Below are positions 52,313 through 60,048 of a stretch of DNA of 64,000 nt, piece by piece. Position 1 is the stretch's first letter; each line of letters starts with the position of its first letter. The DNA is from Halobellus sp. MBLA0158 (lineage in GTDB: Archaea; Halobacteriota; Halobacteria; Halobacteriales; Haloferacaceae), in the NCBI RefSeq assembly GCF_041477585.1, contig NZ_JBGNYA010000001.1, positions 496,001 to 560,000 of the forward strand, read 5' to 3'. The position numbers were made by a program, and so were the translations under genes. Under the pieces are notes generated by a model. The model was not told the DNA's origin. It ran no database searches and saw nothing but the letters and a program-made list of their open reading frames with translations.

Positions 52313-52489
52313 TCACTCCTCTTTGATGTCTTTGAGCCGATCCAGGAGTTCGTCGTTCGATGCCCCGATTTCGAACTCTACGTCTCCCCGGTGGTCCGCC
52401 TGGGAGGTAGCGACGCCGTCGTCGTCTTCGAGATCGGTATCGAAGTCCTGGTTCTCTTGTTCGGACTCGTCGTAGCTCCCAAATCCCAT
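52313..52489 (-). CDS. Small acidic haloarchaeal protein (DUF5786-like)
   Basis: ATG 52489 (MGFGSYDESEQENQD) gives 58 residues; the longer frame to 52525 lacks conservation. The sequence ends in SNDELLDRLKDIKEE. I recognise the MGFGSYDESEQENQ start as the haloarchaeal DUF5786 family. Function unknown. Confidence 0.75.
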   Translation of the reverse strand: MGFGSYDESEQENQDFDTDLEDDDGVATSQADHRGDVEFEIGASNDELLDRLKDIKEE

Positions 52490-52614
52490 ACACGGATAGA
52501 TACCGTCGGCAGCGGTAAAAAACACACGCAGGTCCGAGACCGAATCCGGTGACTGGGAGGCCCCGCCGACCGCGCCGCCAGAGCCTTTTTCGCCGCGGCT
52601 TCGAATCGGGAGGT

Positions 52615-53247
52615 ATGGAGATCCACACCGTCACCGAGAGCGCCGAGGAGTTCACCTGCAACGCGTACCTGCTCGCCGGCGAGTCGTCCGCGCTGGTCGA
52701 TGCGGGCACGATGCCGGGCGTCGAGGACGTCGTCGCCGACCACGTCGACGACCTCGACGCGGTGGTCCTGACACACCAGCACCGCGATCACGTGGGCGAA
52801 CTGGACGCCGTTCTCGATCGGTTCGACGCCGACCTCTACGCCTACGGCGACCACCCGCGCCGAACCGCGGCGCTGGAAGACGGACAGACGATCGAGCTTG
52901 CGGGCGAGGCCTACGAGGTCGTCCACACGCCCGGCCACGCCGACGACCACGTGTCGCTCGTCGGCGAGACGCGCGTCTTCAGCGGCGACGTCGTCGTCTA
53001 CAACGACGGCGCCTTCGACGACGGGAGCTTCGGCCGGACGGATATGCCCGGCCAGTCCCGCGAGGAGCTCATCGAGAGCCTCCGGCGGCTGCTGGACCGG
53101 CTGCCGGAGACGGTGGAGGCGCTGTACGCGGGCCACGGCGACGTCTACCGCGCGGACCCGGTGGGCGAAGCAGACTCCGTCCGCGACGTGATCGAGCGCG
53201 CGCTCGACCGCGCCGAGCGCCGGGAGCCGAAGTACCCCGACGAGTAG
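52615..53247 (+). CDS. MBL-fold metallo-hydrolase
   Basis: A 210-residue glyoxalase II-like hydrolase, start ATG 52615 (MEIHTVTESAEEF) with GGAGGT just before it. Metal ligands: His54, His56, Asp58, His59 in LTHQHRDHVG, His in HTPGHADDH, Asp in FSGDVVV and His in YAGHGDVY. Likely hydrolyses a thioester or cyclic ester; substrate unknown. Confidence 0.9.
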   Translation: MEIHTVTESAEEFTCNAYLLAGESSALVDAGTMPGVEDVVADHVDDLDAVVLTHQHRDHVGELDAVLDRFDADLYAYGDHPRRTAALEDGQTIELAGEAYEVVHTPGHADDHVSLVGETRVFSGDVVVYNDGAFDDGSFGRTDMPGQSREELIESLRRLLDRLPETVEALYAGHGDVYRADPVGEADSVRDVIERALDRAERREPKYPDE

Positions 53248-53373
53248 CGCGGCTCTCCGCCCGTGTCCCCGCTTCAGCGAGCGACGGTCGTCGGCGTCAG
53301 CGACGGATCGCCCGCCGGAGGCGGCCGCCCCTCGCCCTAAATATTATTTTCGTTCACTACAAACCGGCTGGCG

Positions 53374-53529
53374 ATGCCGACATGCGAGAACTGCGGCTCG
53401 TTCGTCACCGCGGAGTACGTCCGGGTGTTCGCCCCGAACGGGATGGAGAACCCGCGCGTCTGCCCCAACTGCGAGGACAAGGTCCGCGACGGGGCCGACG
53501 TCCGAGAGGCCCGAGCGACGCGACACTGA
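53374..53529 (+). CDS. 51-aa zinc-ribbon protein (DUF7563-like)
   Basis: A short frame read directly from the sequence: MPTCENCGSFVTAEYVRVFA at the start, then CPNC about residues 33-36, giving two CxxC pairs that can bind one zinc. The start context and codon use are clearly coding. Very small zinc-ribbon proteins of this type are widespread in haloarchaea; I believe this is DUF7563. Role unknown, perhaps in transcription or RNA contact. Confidence 0.85.
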   Translation: MPTCENCGSFVTAEYVRVFAPNGMENPRVCPNCEDKVRDGADVREARATRH

Positions 53530-53580
53530 CGCGGCGGCGGATTCCAGCCTCCTTTTACCGCTCCGCGCCGTCTCGACCCT

Positions 53581-54090
53581 ATGAGCAAACTCGAGGCGTT
53601 CCTCGCGGGCGAGCGCCACGACGACGTCGCGCTGTTCCTCACGGAGTCGTACCTCGACAGCCAGCACAAGCTCCCGAAGATGGGCGAGACCGTCGAGAAC
53701 GGCTACGTGCTCGTGGTCCCGGGCGACGACGGCCGGCGGGCGTTCTCCGCGGGCACCGGGATGGACGCGATGGAGTTCGCCCGCGGCGCGATGGAACGGC
53801 GGGGCCACATCTCCCGATCGCTGGACGGCGGCGAGTGTCCGGCGCGGGAGGACGGCGACGCCGGAGACGAGGCCGACGCTGACGGGGCGGACGCTCACGA
53901 GGTGGAGTTCATCTTCGCCTTCTCGGAGGCGCAAAACGAGGAGGTCGGCGGCCTCTACGAGCGCGGCGACGTGGTCCACGCGTATGCACACTGCGCCTGC
54001 GGCGCGAGCTACTCGGACAAGTGGGTCGTCGGCGCGGAGGGAGAGACGGGCGTCCAGCCCGGCGAGTCCGAGCCGGCCGAAGCGGAGTAA
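53581..54090 (+). CDS. DUF5807-like haloarchaeal protein
   Basis: 169 residues beginning MSKLEAFLAGERHDDVALFL, with a soluble domain and an acidic Asp/Glu/Ala linker (about 85-105). The second half has VVHAYAHCACGASYSDKWVVG with two cysteines. I recognise this as the haloarchaeal DUF5807 family. Function unknown. Followed immediately by repeat element E2. Confidence 0.8.
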   Translation: MSKLEAFLAGERHDDVALFLTESYLDSQHKLPKMGETVENGYVLVVPGDDGRRAFSAGTGMDAMEFARGAMERRGHISRSLDGGECPAREDGDAGDEADADGADAHEVEFIFAFSEAQNEEVGGLYERGDVVHAYAHCACGASYSDKWVVGAEGETGVQPGESEPAEAE

Positions 54091-54230
54091 GAGCGAACAG
54101 CCGACACGGCCGCTCCCGCGCCGACGTGTCGGGCAACCGCGTCCCGGCGCGGGACTGGCGTCAAACCACACCGCGGCTGGCCGCGTGTTCGTATATAAGG
54201 GTTCGCGCCGTCGCTCTTGTTCCGTCTTCG
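54091..54230 (+). repeat. Intergenic repeat element E2
   Basis: Second copy of the element at 18152-18290. The GC-rich core (54117-54151) can fold into a hairpin with stem CGCGCCG/CGGCGCG. Further along is TATATAA (54193-54199). It lies between two convergent genes, so the TATA-like sequence has no gene in front of it. Confidence 0.45.
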
Positions 54231-54233
54231 CTC

Positions 54234-55493
54234 TTATTCCGCGGACGACTCGTCGCTTTCGACGTCGGCTTCGCTCTCTTCTTCGGCTTCGCTTTCGACG
54301 TCGGCCGCGACTTCTTCGAACGCCCGGAGGATCACCCGCTTCGCGGTCGCGCCCTGGGTCGTCCAGTGGTGGGCGTAATCGAGCATATCGTCGTAGATCT
54401 CGGGCTTGCAGCCCGCGGCGCGCGGGTGGCCGCCGCCGTTGACCTTCCGGGCGACCTCGTGGGCGCGCTCGAACCCCTCGGAGCCGCGGATGCTCGCGCT
54501 CCCGGCGGGCTTGACGATCACGGCCCCGTCGGCGCCCTCCTCGCGCAGCGCCTCGGCGACCTCGTTCTGCGAGCACCGGCCGTAGGTGACGCCGATCGTC
54601 CAGGGGCCGACCGACTTCAGTTCCGCGCGGGCGACGGCGGCCTCGATCAGCTGCTGTTTTTCGACCCGCCGGAGTTCGATGTACTCTTCGACGACCTCGG
54701 GGAGGTCGACGCCGAAGACGCCGACGACGGTGACGTACTCCTCGGGGTCTGTCCAGTAGGCGTAATCCGCGAGGTCGTCGCTCCGTGGGTCTTCCTTCAG
54801 CCAGAGGTCGTGGTCGCGGGTGACGGCCGCGAGTTCGGTCCACCGCTCGTCGAAGTCGTAGTCGAGTTCGCGGAGCGTCACGTCGGTCGAGCACTCCTCG
54901 TCGGACGCGCCGACGACGAGGTCGGCGCCGGTCTCGCGGACCTTTTCGGCCGTTTCGTCGTCCCACTGGTGGTGGTCGTACCAGGCGACCGACGCCGCCA
55001 GGTCGGAGACGGCGGCGAGCTCGTCTTCGATCCACGCGTACTCGTCGGGACAGATGTCGCAGACGTAGAGGTCGATCCCCGCGGCCGCGTACTCGGCGAC
55101 GTGTTCGAGCGCCTCGTCCAGCGAATATGGCCCCGCGCCGACGAGCGCGACCGTCGAGCGCGCGGCCGCCTCGTCCGTCTCCTCCTCGTCTTCGTCGCTC
55201 TCATCGTCGAGGGGCTCGTCGCGCTCCCAGCGCTCGACGCGGTCTGTCACCGACTCCTCGAACGTCGCCCACTCCAGGGTGGCGTCGTACATCTCCCGAA
55301 CGAGCGCGACACAGCCCAGCCCGTCGGCGTCGGTGTCGGCGACGACGACCGCCTCCGCGCCGTCGACCGCCTCGGCGATCCGCTCTTCGGTCCGGTCTTC
55401 GTCCAGGGAGTCCGGGTAGAAGAAGCCCGTCCCCGGAAGCTGTGACTTCCGCGGGAGCGAGAGGCTCGCGCTGTCGATGAGTTCGTCTTCCAT
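54234..55493 (-). CDS. DHH family phosphoesterase
   Basis: A 419-residue protein, start ATG 55493 (MEDELIDSASLSLPRKSQ). DHH motifs: ADTDADGLGC (about 51-60), the D in VCDICPDE, YDHHQWDD, and the DHHA1-type end GGGHPRAAGCKP. RecJ/NrnA-like enzymes cut short nucleic acids or dinucleotides. The acidic C-terminal tail is a haloarchaeal trait. The substrate may be a nanoRNA or nucleotide signal. Confidence 0.88.
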   Translation of the reverse strand: MEDELIDSASLSLPRKSQLPGTGFFYPDSLDEDRTEERIAEAVDGAEAVVVADTDADGLGCVALVREMYDATLEWATFEESVTDRVERWERDEPLDDESDEDEEETDEAAARSTVALVGAGPYSLDEALEHVAEYAAAGIDLYVCDICPDEYAWIEDELAAVSDLAASVAWYDHHQWDDETAEKVRETGADLVVGASDEECSTDVTLRELDYDFDERWTELAAVTRDHDLWLKEDPRSDDLADYAYWTDPEEYVTVVGVFGVDLPEVVEEYIELRRVEKQQLIEAAVARAELKSVGPWTIGVTYGRCSQNEVAEALREEGADGAVIVKPAGSASIRGSEGFERAHEVARKVNGGGHPRAAGCKPEIYDDMLDYAHHWTTQGATAKRVILRAFEEVAADVESEAEEESEADVESDESSAE

Positions 55494-55561
55494 ACCCCCG
55501 ACGACGGGAGCCGCGGTGAAAACCGACGTGGTTCCGCGGGCGCGTCCGCCGGCCCTGTCGG

Positions 55562-56032
55562 TCAGCCCGCCTGCTCGGGCGTCCCGATCAGCTCCTCGTC
55601 GCTCTCGTCGGTGGCGAGCTGTCGGACCGTGAGCACCGGCACCGGACACGTCCGGACCACGCGCTCGGCGACCGATCCGATGAGGAATCGGTTCTCGCCG
55701 TGTCGGCCGCGGGTCCCCATCGCGACGACGTCGGCGTCGACCTCGCGGGCGTACTCGTCGATCACGGAGGGCGGGTGGCCCTCCTCGATCGCGCCGGTCA
55801 CCTCGCGATCGGTCGACTCGCGGACCTCCGCGATCGCTTCCGTGCCCCGGTCTTCGAGCGCCTCGGCCATCTCGTCGCGGAGCCGCTCCGGCGACGAGGC
55901 CACGTCGCCCTCGTCGATGACATAGAGGCAGTGGACCGCCGCGTCGAAGCGGTCGGCGAGGTCCAGCGCCACGTCGACGGCCCGCCTGACGCTCTCGGAG
56001 CCGTCGGTCGCGATGACGATGGTCTCGAACAT
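55562..56032 (-). CDS. Universal stress protein
   Basis: ATG 56032 gives 156 residues: MFETIVIATDGSESVRRAVD start and nucleotide-binding GTRGRHGENRFLIGSVAE near residue 110. A C-terminal QLATDESDEEL tail is acidic. Divergent from a second Usp gene about 109 bp away, so a shared promoter region controls both. Confidence 0.88.
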   Translation of the reverse strand: MFETIVIATDGSESVRRAVDVALDLADRFDAAVHCLYVIDEGDVASSPERLRDEMAEALEDRGTEAIAEVRESTDREVTGAIEEGHPPSVIDEYAREVDADVVAMGTRGRHGENRFLIGSVAERVVRTCPVPVLTVRQLATDESDEELIGTPEQAG

Positions 56033-56141
56033 ACCCCCGGATTCGCCGGGGTCCGGGATAAATCCCCGCGGGCCGCGGCGGTCGGGAGCGGGCGCGCCGA
56101 TAGTATGTGGATTTTTGCCGCCGGGCGTCACAGAGGGGAGT

Positions 56142-56600
56142 ATGACTGACCGCCGGCCGCTGTCCGTCGACCTCGTGCTCGTCCCGGTGGACGCGAGCGA
56201 CGAGTCGACGGAGGCGGTAACGTACGCGACCGCGATCGCCGACGAGTACGACGCGGGCGTCCACGTCGTCCACGTGCTCGGCGAGGACGTCGTCAAGGCC
56301 ATCGAGGAGGGACGCGTCGACGACGAGGCGGTCGCCGCCGACGGCGAGGCGATAATGGAGTCCGCCGAGTCGATCGCCGCCGAGCAGGGCGTCGAGCTCT
56401 CGACTTCGGTCGCCTACGGCTTCTCGACGAAGATGAAGCTCCGTCATCCGGGAAGCGTCGTCCTCGACACCGCAGAGGAGCTGTCGGCGGACTTCCTCGT
56501 CGTCCCGCGCGAGCCGCTGTCGGGCGATCCCGGCGAGGTGCTCGCGAAGGCCGCCGAGTACGTGCTCCTGTATGCGAGCCAGCCCGTGCTGTCGGTCTGA
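56142..56600 (+). CDS. Universal stress protein-like, degenerate nucleotide loop
   Basis: 152 residues of the Usp fold starting MTDRRPLSVDLVLVPVDASDES. The usual G-2x-G-9x-G-S motif is replaced by PREPLSGDPGEVLAKAAEY, so ATP binding is doubtful. Divergent from the 55562 Usp. It may sense another ligand. Confidence 0.8.
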   Translation: MTDRRPLSVDLVLVPVDASDESTEAVTYATAIADEYDAGVHVVHVLGEDVVKAIEEGRVDDEAVAADGEAIMESAESIAAEQGVELSTSVAYGFSTKMKLRHPGSVVLDTAEELSADFLVVPREPLSGDPGEVLAKAAEYVLLYASQPVLSV

Positions 56601-56621
56601 GCGGTCGATTCTGCCTTCCCG

Positions 56622-57176
56622 TCATCCCCCCTCGTCGCGCCCGTCGGCCAGTCGGATCGCCATCTCCAGCTCGAAGCTCTCGGAGTCGCTGACCTCGAAG
56701 CCGATCTTCTTGTAGAGGCCGACCGCGGGGCTGTTCCACCGCTCGACGGTGAGCCACACCTTCTCGACGCCCTGTTCGGCCCCGTAGCCCAGCAGGGTCT
56801 TCATCAGGCGCGTGCCGATCCCCGCCTCCTGGTACTTCTGGAGGACGAAGATCGCGAGCTCGTAGGCGTCCTGGTCGGGCACGAGCGTCGCGTGGCCCGC
56901 GGCGTCGTCGCCGTCCCACGCGATGACGTTGAGGCAGTCGCCGCTCAGGATGTTGTCGAGCCACTCGCGGATGCGTCGCTCCTGGCTCGGCGGGATGCCC
57001 TGGGCGCGGTCCGCCGGGTCGAACGCCACGTACATCGACGCGAGCGCCTCGTACTCCGCGTCGCTTCCGTCGTACGCGCGGATCTCGATGTCGCGGCCCT
57101 CGCGGTCCTCGAAGGTCAGGGGCGGTCCCTCGAACGGCCCGGCCACCACGTCGGGGAACAGACGGTCTCGGGTCAT
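56622..57176 (-). CDS. GNAT family N-acetyltransferase
   Basis: A 184-residue acetyltransferase. The acetyl-CoA loop region is LQKYQEAGIGTRLMKTLLGYGAEQG (about 119-143), preceded by a beta-strand with LVPDQDAYELAIFV. The start ATG overlaps the stop of the Usp gene at 57173 (4-base overlap), so the two are coupled; acetylation of a small molecule or protein in a stress response is possible. Confidence 0.86.
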   Translation of the reverse strand: MTRDRLFPDVVAGPFEGPPLTFEDREGRDIEIRAYDGSDAEYEALASMYVAFDPADRAQGIPPSQERRIREWLDNILSGDCLNVIAWDGDDAAGHATLVPDQDAYELAIFVLQKYQEAGIGTRLMKTLLGYGAEQGVEKVWLTVERWNSPAVGLYKKIGFEVSDSESFELEMAIRLADGRDEGG

Positions 57177-57538
57177 CGGACGAGCGTCACGCTGACGTGG
57201 GAGTTCAGGAGGACGAACTCGGCCGTACTGCCCAGTTGGATCTTCCCCATCGGACTGGTCGTGCCGCCGCCGATGACGATCCGGTCGAAGCCCTCCGATT
57301 CGGCGATGTCGACCAGTTCGCTCCCGGCGTCGGCGTCCAGGTACCTGATCTCCGCGGTGAGGCCCCGCTCGTCGAGGGCCTGCTGTACGTCGGCTTCGAT
57401 GTCGTCGACCGACCGCTCGCCGTCGTCGTCGATGATCGCAACCGTCAGATCGTCGCCCGCCTCGACCGCGCGCTCGGCAGTCCGCTCTAGCGCCTGGAGG
57501 GAGTCGTCGCCGGCGCCGAGTCCCAGCAGAATTCTCAT
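57173..57538 (-). CDS. Universal stress protein
   Basis: 121 residues, ATG 57538 (MRILLGLGAGDDSLQALERT). Usp fold with the nucleotide-loop GGGTTSPMGKIQLGSTAEF, keeping the last G-S. Upstream partner of the acetyltransferase in a two-gene coupled unit. Confidence 0.86.
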   Translation of the reverse strand: MRILLGLGAGDDSLQALERTAERAVEAGDDLTVAIIDDDGERSVDDIEADVQQALDERGLTAEIRYLDADAGSELVDIAESEGFDRIVIGGGTTSPMGKIQLGSTAEFVLLNSHVSVTLVR

Positions 57539-57582
57539 ACGCCGGATGTCGACGGCGGAGTAGAAAAATCGTCGGGTACGAA

Positions 57583-58503
57583 CTACGGCGAGGCGTCGGA
57601 CTCTATGGGGCTCGCTTCCCGTTCGATCTCGTGGACCGTCAGATCGTCGTCGAAGGTGAGCGTGATCGAATCGCCCTCGTACGCGTAGGTGACGGTCACG
57701 CGCCAGGGATCCTCCGAACGGATCCGTGGGCGCTGGACCTCGATCGGGACTTTCAGCATCAGGTGCTCTCGGAGGTCGATGCCCCGTCGGTGACAGAACG
57801 ACACCACCGCCGGGTGTAGATAGCCGGCGTACTCGACGCCCGTCGTGAGAAACCAGTGACAGACGGTACAGTTGAAGCGGATCACCGGCTCCGACTCGGT
57901 GGCGTCGTCGACGTCCGAGCCTCGGTACGGGTAGTCGAATCCGGTGTCCACCGATCCCCCGCAGTACAGACAGTACCCCTGAGTCAGCGCGAAGTTCTCC
58001 GACCACATCTGCTTCCGCATCCCCTCCCGGAGCGACTCCGGCCGCTCGGGATCGAACGCGCTCGGTCGGAGGGGCGAGCCCTCGATCACGACGTCGCAGT
58101 GTTCGCACTCGCCGTACACGCGGTGGTCCTCGTACCGGATCGACAGCGGCTTCCCGCACTCCTCGTGGTCGAGGTCCAACTCGAACGGGCCGACCGCCGG
58201 GCTCCCGCTGAGAACGCCCGATCGGACGAACTGGTAGATCCGGAGGCCCCGGAGTGTCAGCCGGTAGCCCTCCTCGGTCCGCTCGACGTACCCCTGTTCG
58301 CGGAGCTTGTCGAGGTGATAGGTGGTCTGTCCGCTGTCGGACAGGCCGATCTGCTCCATCAGTTCGGAGAACCGTCGGGTGCCGTACCGCCCGTCTCGGA
58401 CGACCGCCCCGAGGCTCGCGATGATCCGGAGCCGGGTCTCGTTGGCGACCGCCTTGAGCGCTTCGTCGTCGAGTCCGACGTGGTCCGGCGGTTGTCGGCT
58501 CAC
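57583..58503 (-). CDS. ArsR-type HTH regulator with zinc-binding C-terminal domain
   Basis: 306 residues. The N-terminal winged helix (about 12-95) shows LKAVANETRLRIIASL and GQTTYHLDKLREQGYVERTE. The C-terminal part (about 110-300) has cysteines in ECGKP, YGECEHCDV, YCLYCGG and NCTVCHW, arranged as two zinc-binding pairs, and a beta-rich sensor domain. I believe this matches the haloarchaeal DUF7351-containing type. Likely senses a metal or redox signal and represses the neighbouring stress genes; this is inference. Confidence 0.85.
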   Translation of the reverse strand: MSRQPPDHVGLDDEALKAVANETRLRIIASLGAVVRDGRYGTRRFSELMEQIGLSDSGQTTYHLDKLREQGYVERTEEGYRLTLRGLRIYQFVRSGVLSGSPAVGPFELDLDHEECGKPLSIRYEDHRVYGECEHCDVVIEGSPLRPSAFDPERPESLREGMRKQMWSENFALTQGYCLYCGGSVDTGFDYPYRGSDVDDATESEPVIRFNCTVCHWFLTTGVEYAGYLHPAVVSFCHRRGIDLREHLMLKVPIEVQRPRIRSEDPWRVTVTYAYEGDSITLTFDDDLTVHEIEREASPIESDASP

Positions 58504-58701
58504 GCTCGGGCCTCGTCGCCGAGACGGAAAACGATTCTGTCAGTGGGGGTTCTCGCTCGGGAACGATCGCCGTCGCTGTCGTCTTCGTCGACGCCGTCGG
58601 GACGGGCCGCAGGCTGCGTGTACGAAAGGTGCGCGACCGTCGCCGGTGCAGAGGCACAAACACCGGACGACGCCCGGCCGAGTTACCACCCCGGCGTATT
58701 A

Positions 58702-58723
58702 TTTCACTCGACGCGAGTTGAAA
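58702..58723. promoter_or_regulatory. Inverted repeat between regulator and DUF5806 gene
   Basis: Arms TTTCACTCG and CGAGTTGAAA around an ACG spacer; they are complementary except for one extra base. A further ATTTCAC...GTGAAAT pair encloses it (58701-58707 and 58732-58738). The region lies upstream of both the leftward HTH gene (start 58503) and the rightward gene (start 58838), so an operator of that regulator is possible. The remaining spacer shows nothing recognisable. Confidence 0.4.
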
Positions 58724-58837
58724 AACCCGCGGTGAAATTTTCTTCACAAACGGCGCCGACACGAATCCGACCGTGTCGTGATGCGGTTTCGCCCCGGCGA
58801 CAGAACGCTTTTTGCCGTCGGCGCGACACGCGGCAGT

Positions 58838-59611
58838 ATGGACGACGACGCCGAGGCGCCGACGCCGGACGCGCCGCGGGCCGACGAGGACGTGGACCGC
58901 CCGGCCGAGGGGAGCGACGCCGGCGGCGGCGAGACCGACCGCGACGGCGACGGCTCGTCGAGTGCGCGCGATCGCTCCAACACCGACGGGCCCTCGGACG
59001 CCGGCGACTCCTCTGAGGTCGGCGACGTCGCCGCCGGCGATGCGGCGGCCGACACCGACGCCGATGCCGACGACGCGGCCGGCACAGCCCCCGAGGACGG
59101 GACGCCGGCCGACGTGCGGAAGTACGCCCGGTTCAAGAAGGTCGACGGCGCGCAGTACGACCGCGTCAACGACTTCCTCCGGGACCGCACGTACATCACC
59201 GCCCGCGAGTGGGCGATCGCCCGCCTGTGTGCGGACTTCCGGACCGAGACCGGCGTCGAGATGACCAAGATCGGCGAGAATCTCCCCGAACTGGTCCCCT
59301 TTATGACCGACACCTACACGCCGCAGGCGGTCAATCAGGCCCGCTCGTCGTTCGAGGACAAGATCCGAAAGTCGGGCGCGACGTTCCTCTACGGCGCGAT
59401 GTCGGGCTTTTTCACCGCCGAGGAGCTCGACGAGATGATGTACGAGGTCACAGAGATCGCGAAATTCTTACTCGAGGTCGAAGGCGTCGACCTCTCCGTC
59501 GAGGAGGAACTGGAGGCCGAAGAGCGGATCTCGAGCGTGATGCGGGAAGTCCGGGAAGCGAGCGCCGACCTGCGGGCCGAAGAACTCACCGAAGACGGCG
59601 ACGACGCGTAA
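58838..59611 (+). CDS. DUF5806-like haloarchaeal protein
   Basis: ATG 58838 (MDDDAEAPTPDAPR) gives 257 residues; the upstream in-frame ATGs at 58778/58781 add unconserved sequence. After an acidic, low-complexity first third, the conserved part begins VRKYARFKKVDGAQYDRVND and continues with AREWAIARLCADFRTETGVEM and FLYGAMSGFFTAEELDEMMYE, a pattern I know as DUF5806. Helical, soluble. Function unknown. Confidence 0.82.
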   Translation: MDDDAEAPTPDAPRADEDVDRPAEGSDAGGGETDRDGDGSSSARDRSNTDGPSDAGDSSEVGDVAAGDAAADTDADADDAAGTAPEDGTPADVRKYARFKKVDGAQYDRVNDFLRDRTYITAREWAIARLCADFRTETGVEMTKIGENLPELVPFMTDTYTPQAVNQARSSFEDKIRKSGATFLYGAMSGFFTAEELDEMMYEVTEIAKFLLEVEGVDLSVEEELEAEERISSVMREVREASADLRAEELTEDGDDA

Positions 59612-59835
59612 TCGGGGCCGCATCCTCCGTCGGCAGTCCGTCCGGCATCGAATCGCCGATCGATCGGCGATCGATTGTCGACCGATCGTCGAGTAATTCT
59701 CCGCCGACTGACGTATCTACTCGCTGTCTCTTCGGGATCCGTTTCTGGACGTCTCCCGACTCACTCGCGTATAACCCCACGTTGTCGAATCTGACCCGAT
59801 CGAATCTCTCGTCTTACAATCCCGCCGAAACGGCC

Positions 59836-59848
59836 GTACATATTGTAT
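59836..59848. promoter_or_regulatory. Dyad GTACA-TAT-TGTAT, possible operator copy 1
   Basis: Nine of ten arm positions symmetric. It is 33 bp (about three turns) from copy 2, so two dimers could bind on one DNA face upstream of the symporter. Confidence 0.45.
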
Positions 59849-59868
59849 AAACACGTACCCGCAGAATG

Positions 59869-59881
59869 GTACAGTTTGTAC
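59869..59881. promoter_or_regulatory. Dyad GTACA-GTT-TGTAC, possible operator copy 2
   Basis: Perfect 5-bp arms around a 3-bp spacer, about 84 bp before the leader frame and 164 bp before the symporter start. The neighbouring AbrB-PhoU regulator is one candidate binder. Confidence 0.5.
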
Positions 59882-59964
59882 GTGCAAGGCTTCCTTACGA
59901 CTAACTATACAAATACAGGAAAGATCTTTTTAATCATCTTCAAGCTTCCACTGATGACGGTAAT

Positions 59965-60048
59965 ATGAGCGCAAACGACTGCAAATCGATCGAAATAACG
60001 AACAATACGAAACCTACTGGCGCGTCGGTTCGGGGGGTGTGCCAGTGA
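59965..60048 (+). CDS. Possible 27-aa leader peptide upstream of symporter
   Basis: ATG 59965 to TGA 60046-60048, 27 residues (MSANDCKSIEITNNTKPT and nine more), ending across the GTG at 60045 that could start the symporter. Overlapping stop-start order suggests coupling, but the peptide has no membrane segment or conserved motif I recognise, so it could be a chance frame. Confidence 0.25.
   Translation: MSANDCKSIEITNNTKPTGASVRGVCQ

Larger units (their letters stand above)
59612..60038. other. AT-rich leader of symporter with tandem dyads
   Basis: About 430 bp. The last 200 bp are AT-rich and contain two GTACA-N3-TGTAY dyads (59836-59848 and 59869-59881) and a possible 27-codon leader frame (59965-60048) overlapping the symporter start. 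The first half holds no frame or RNA I can support. Confidence 0.55.
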
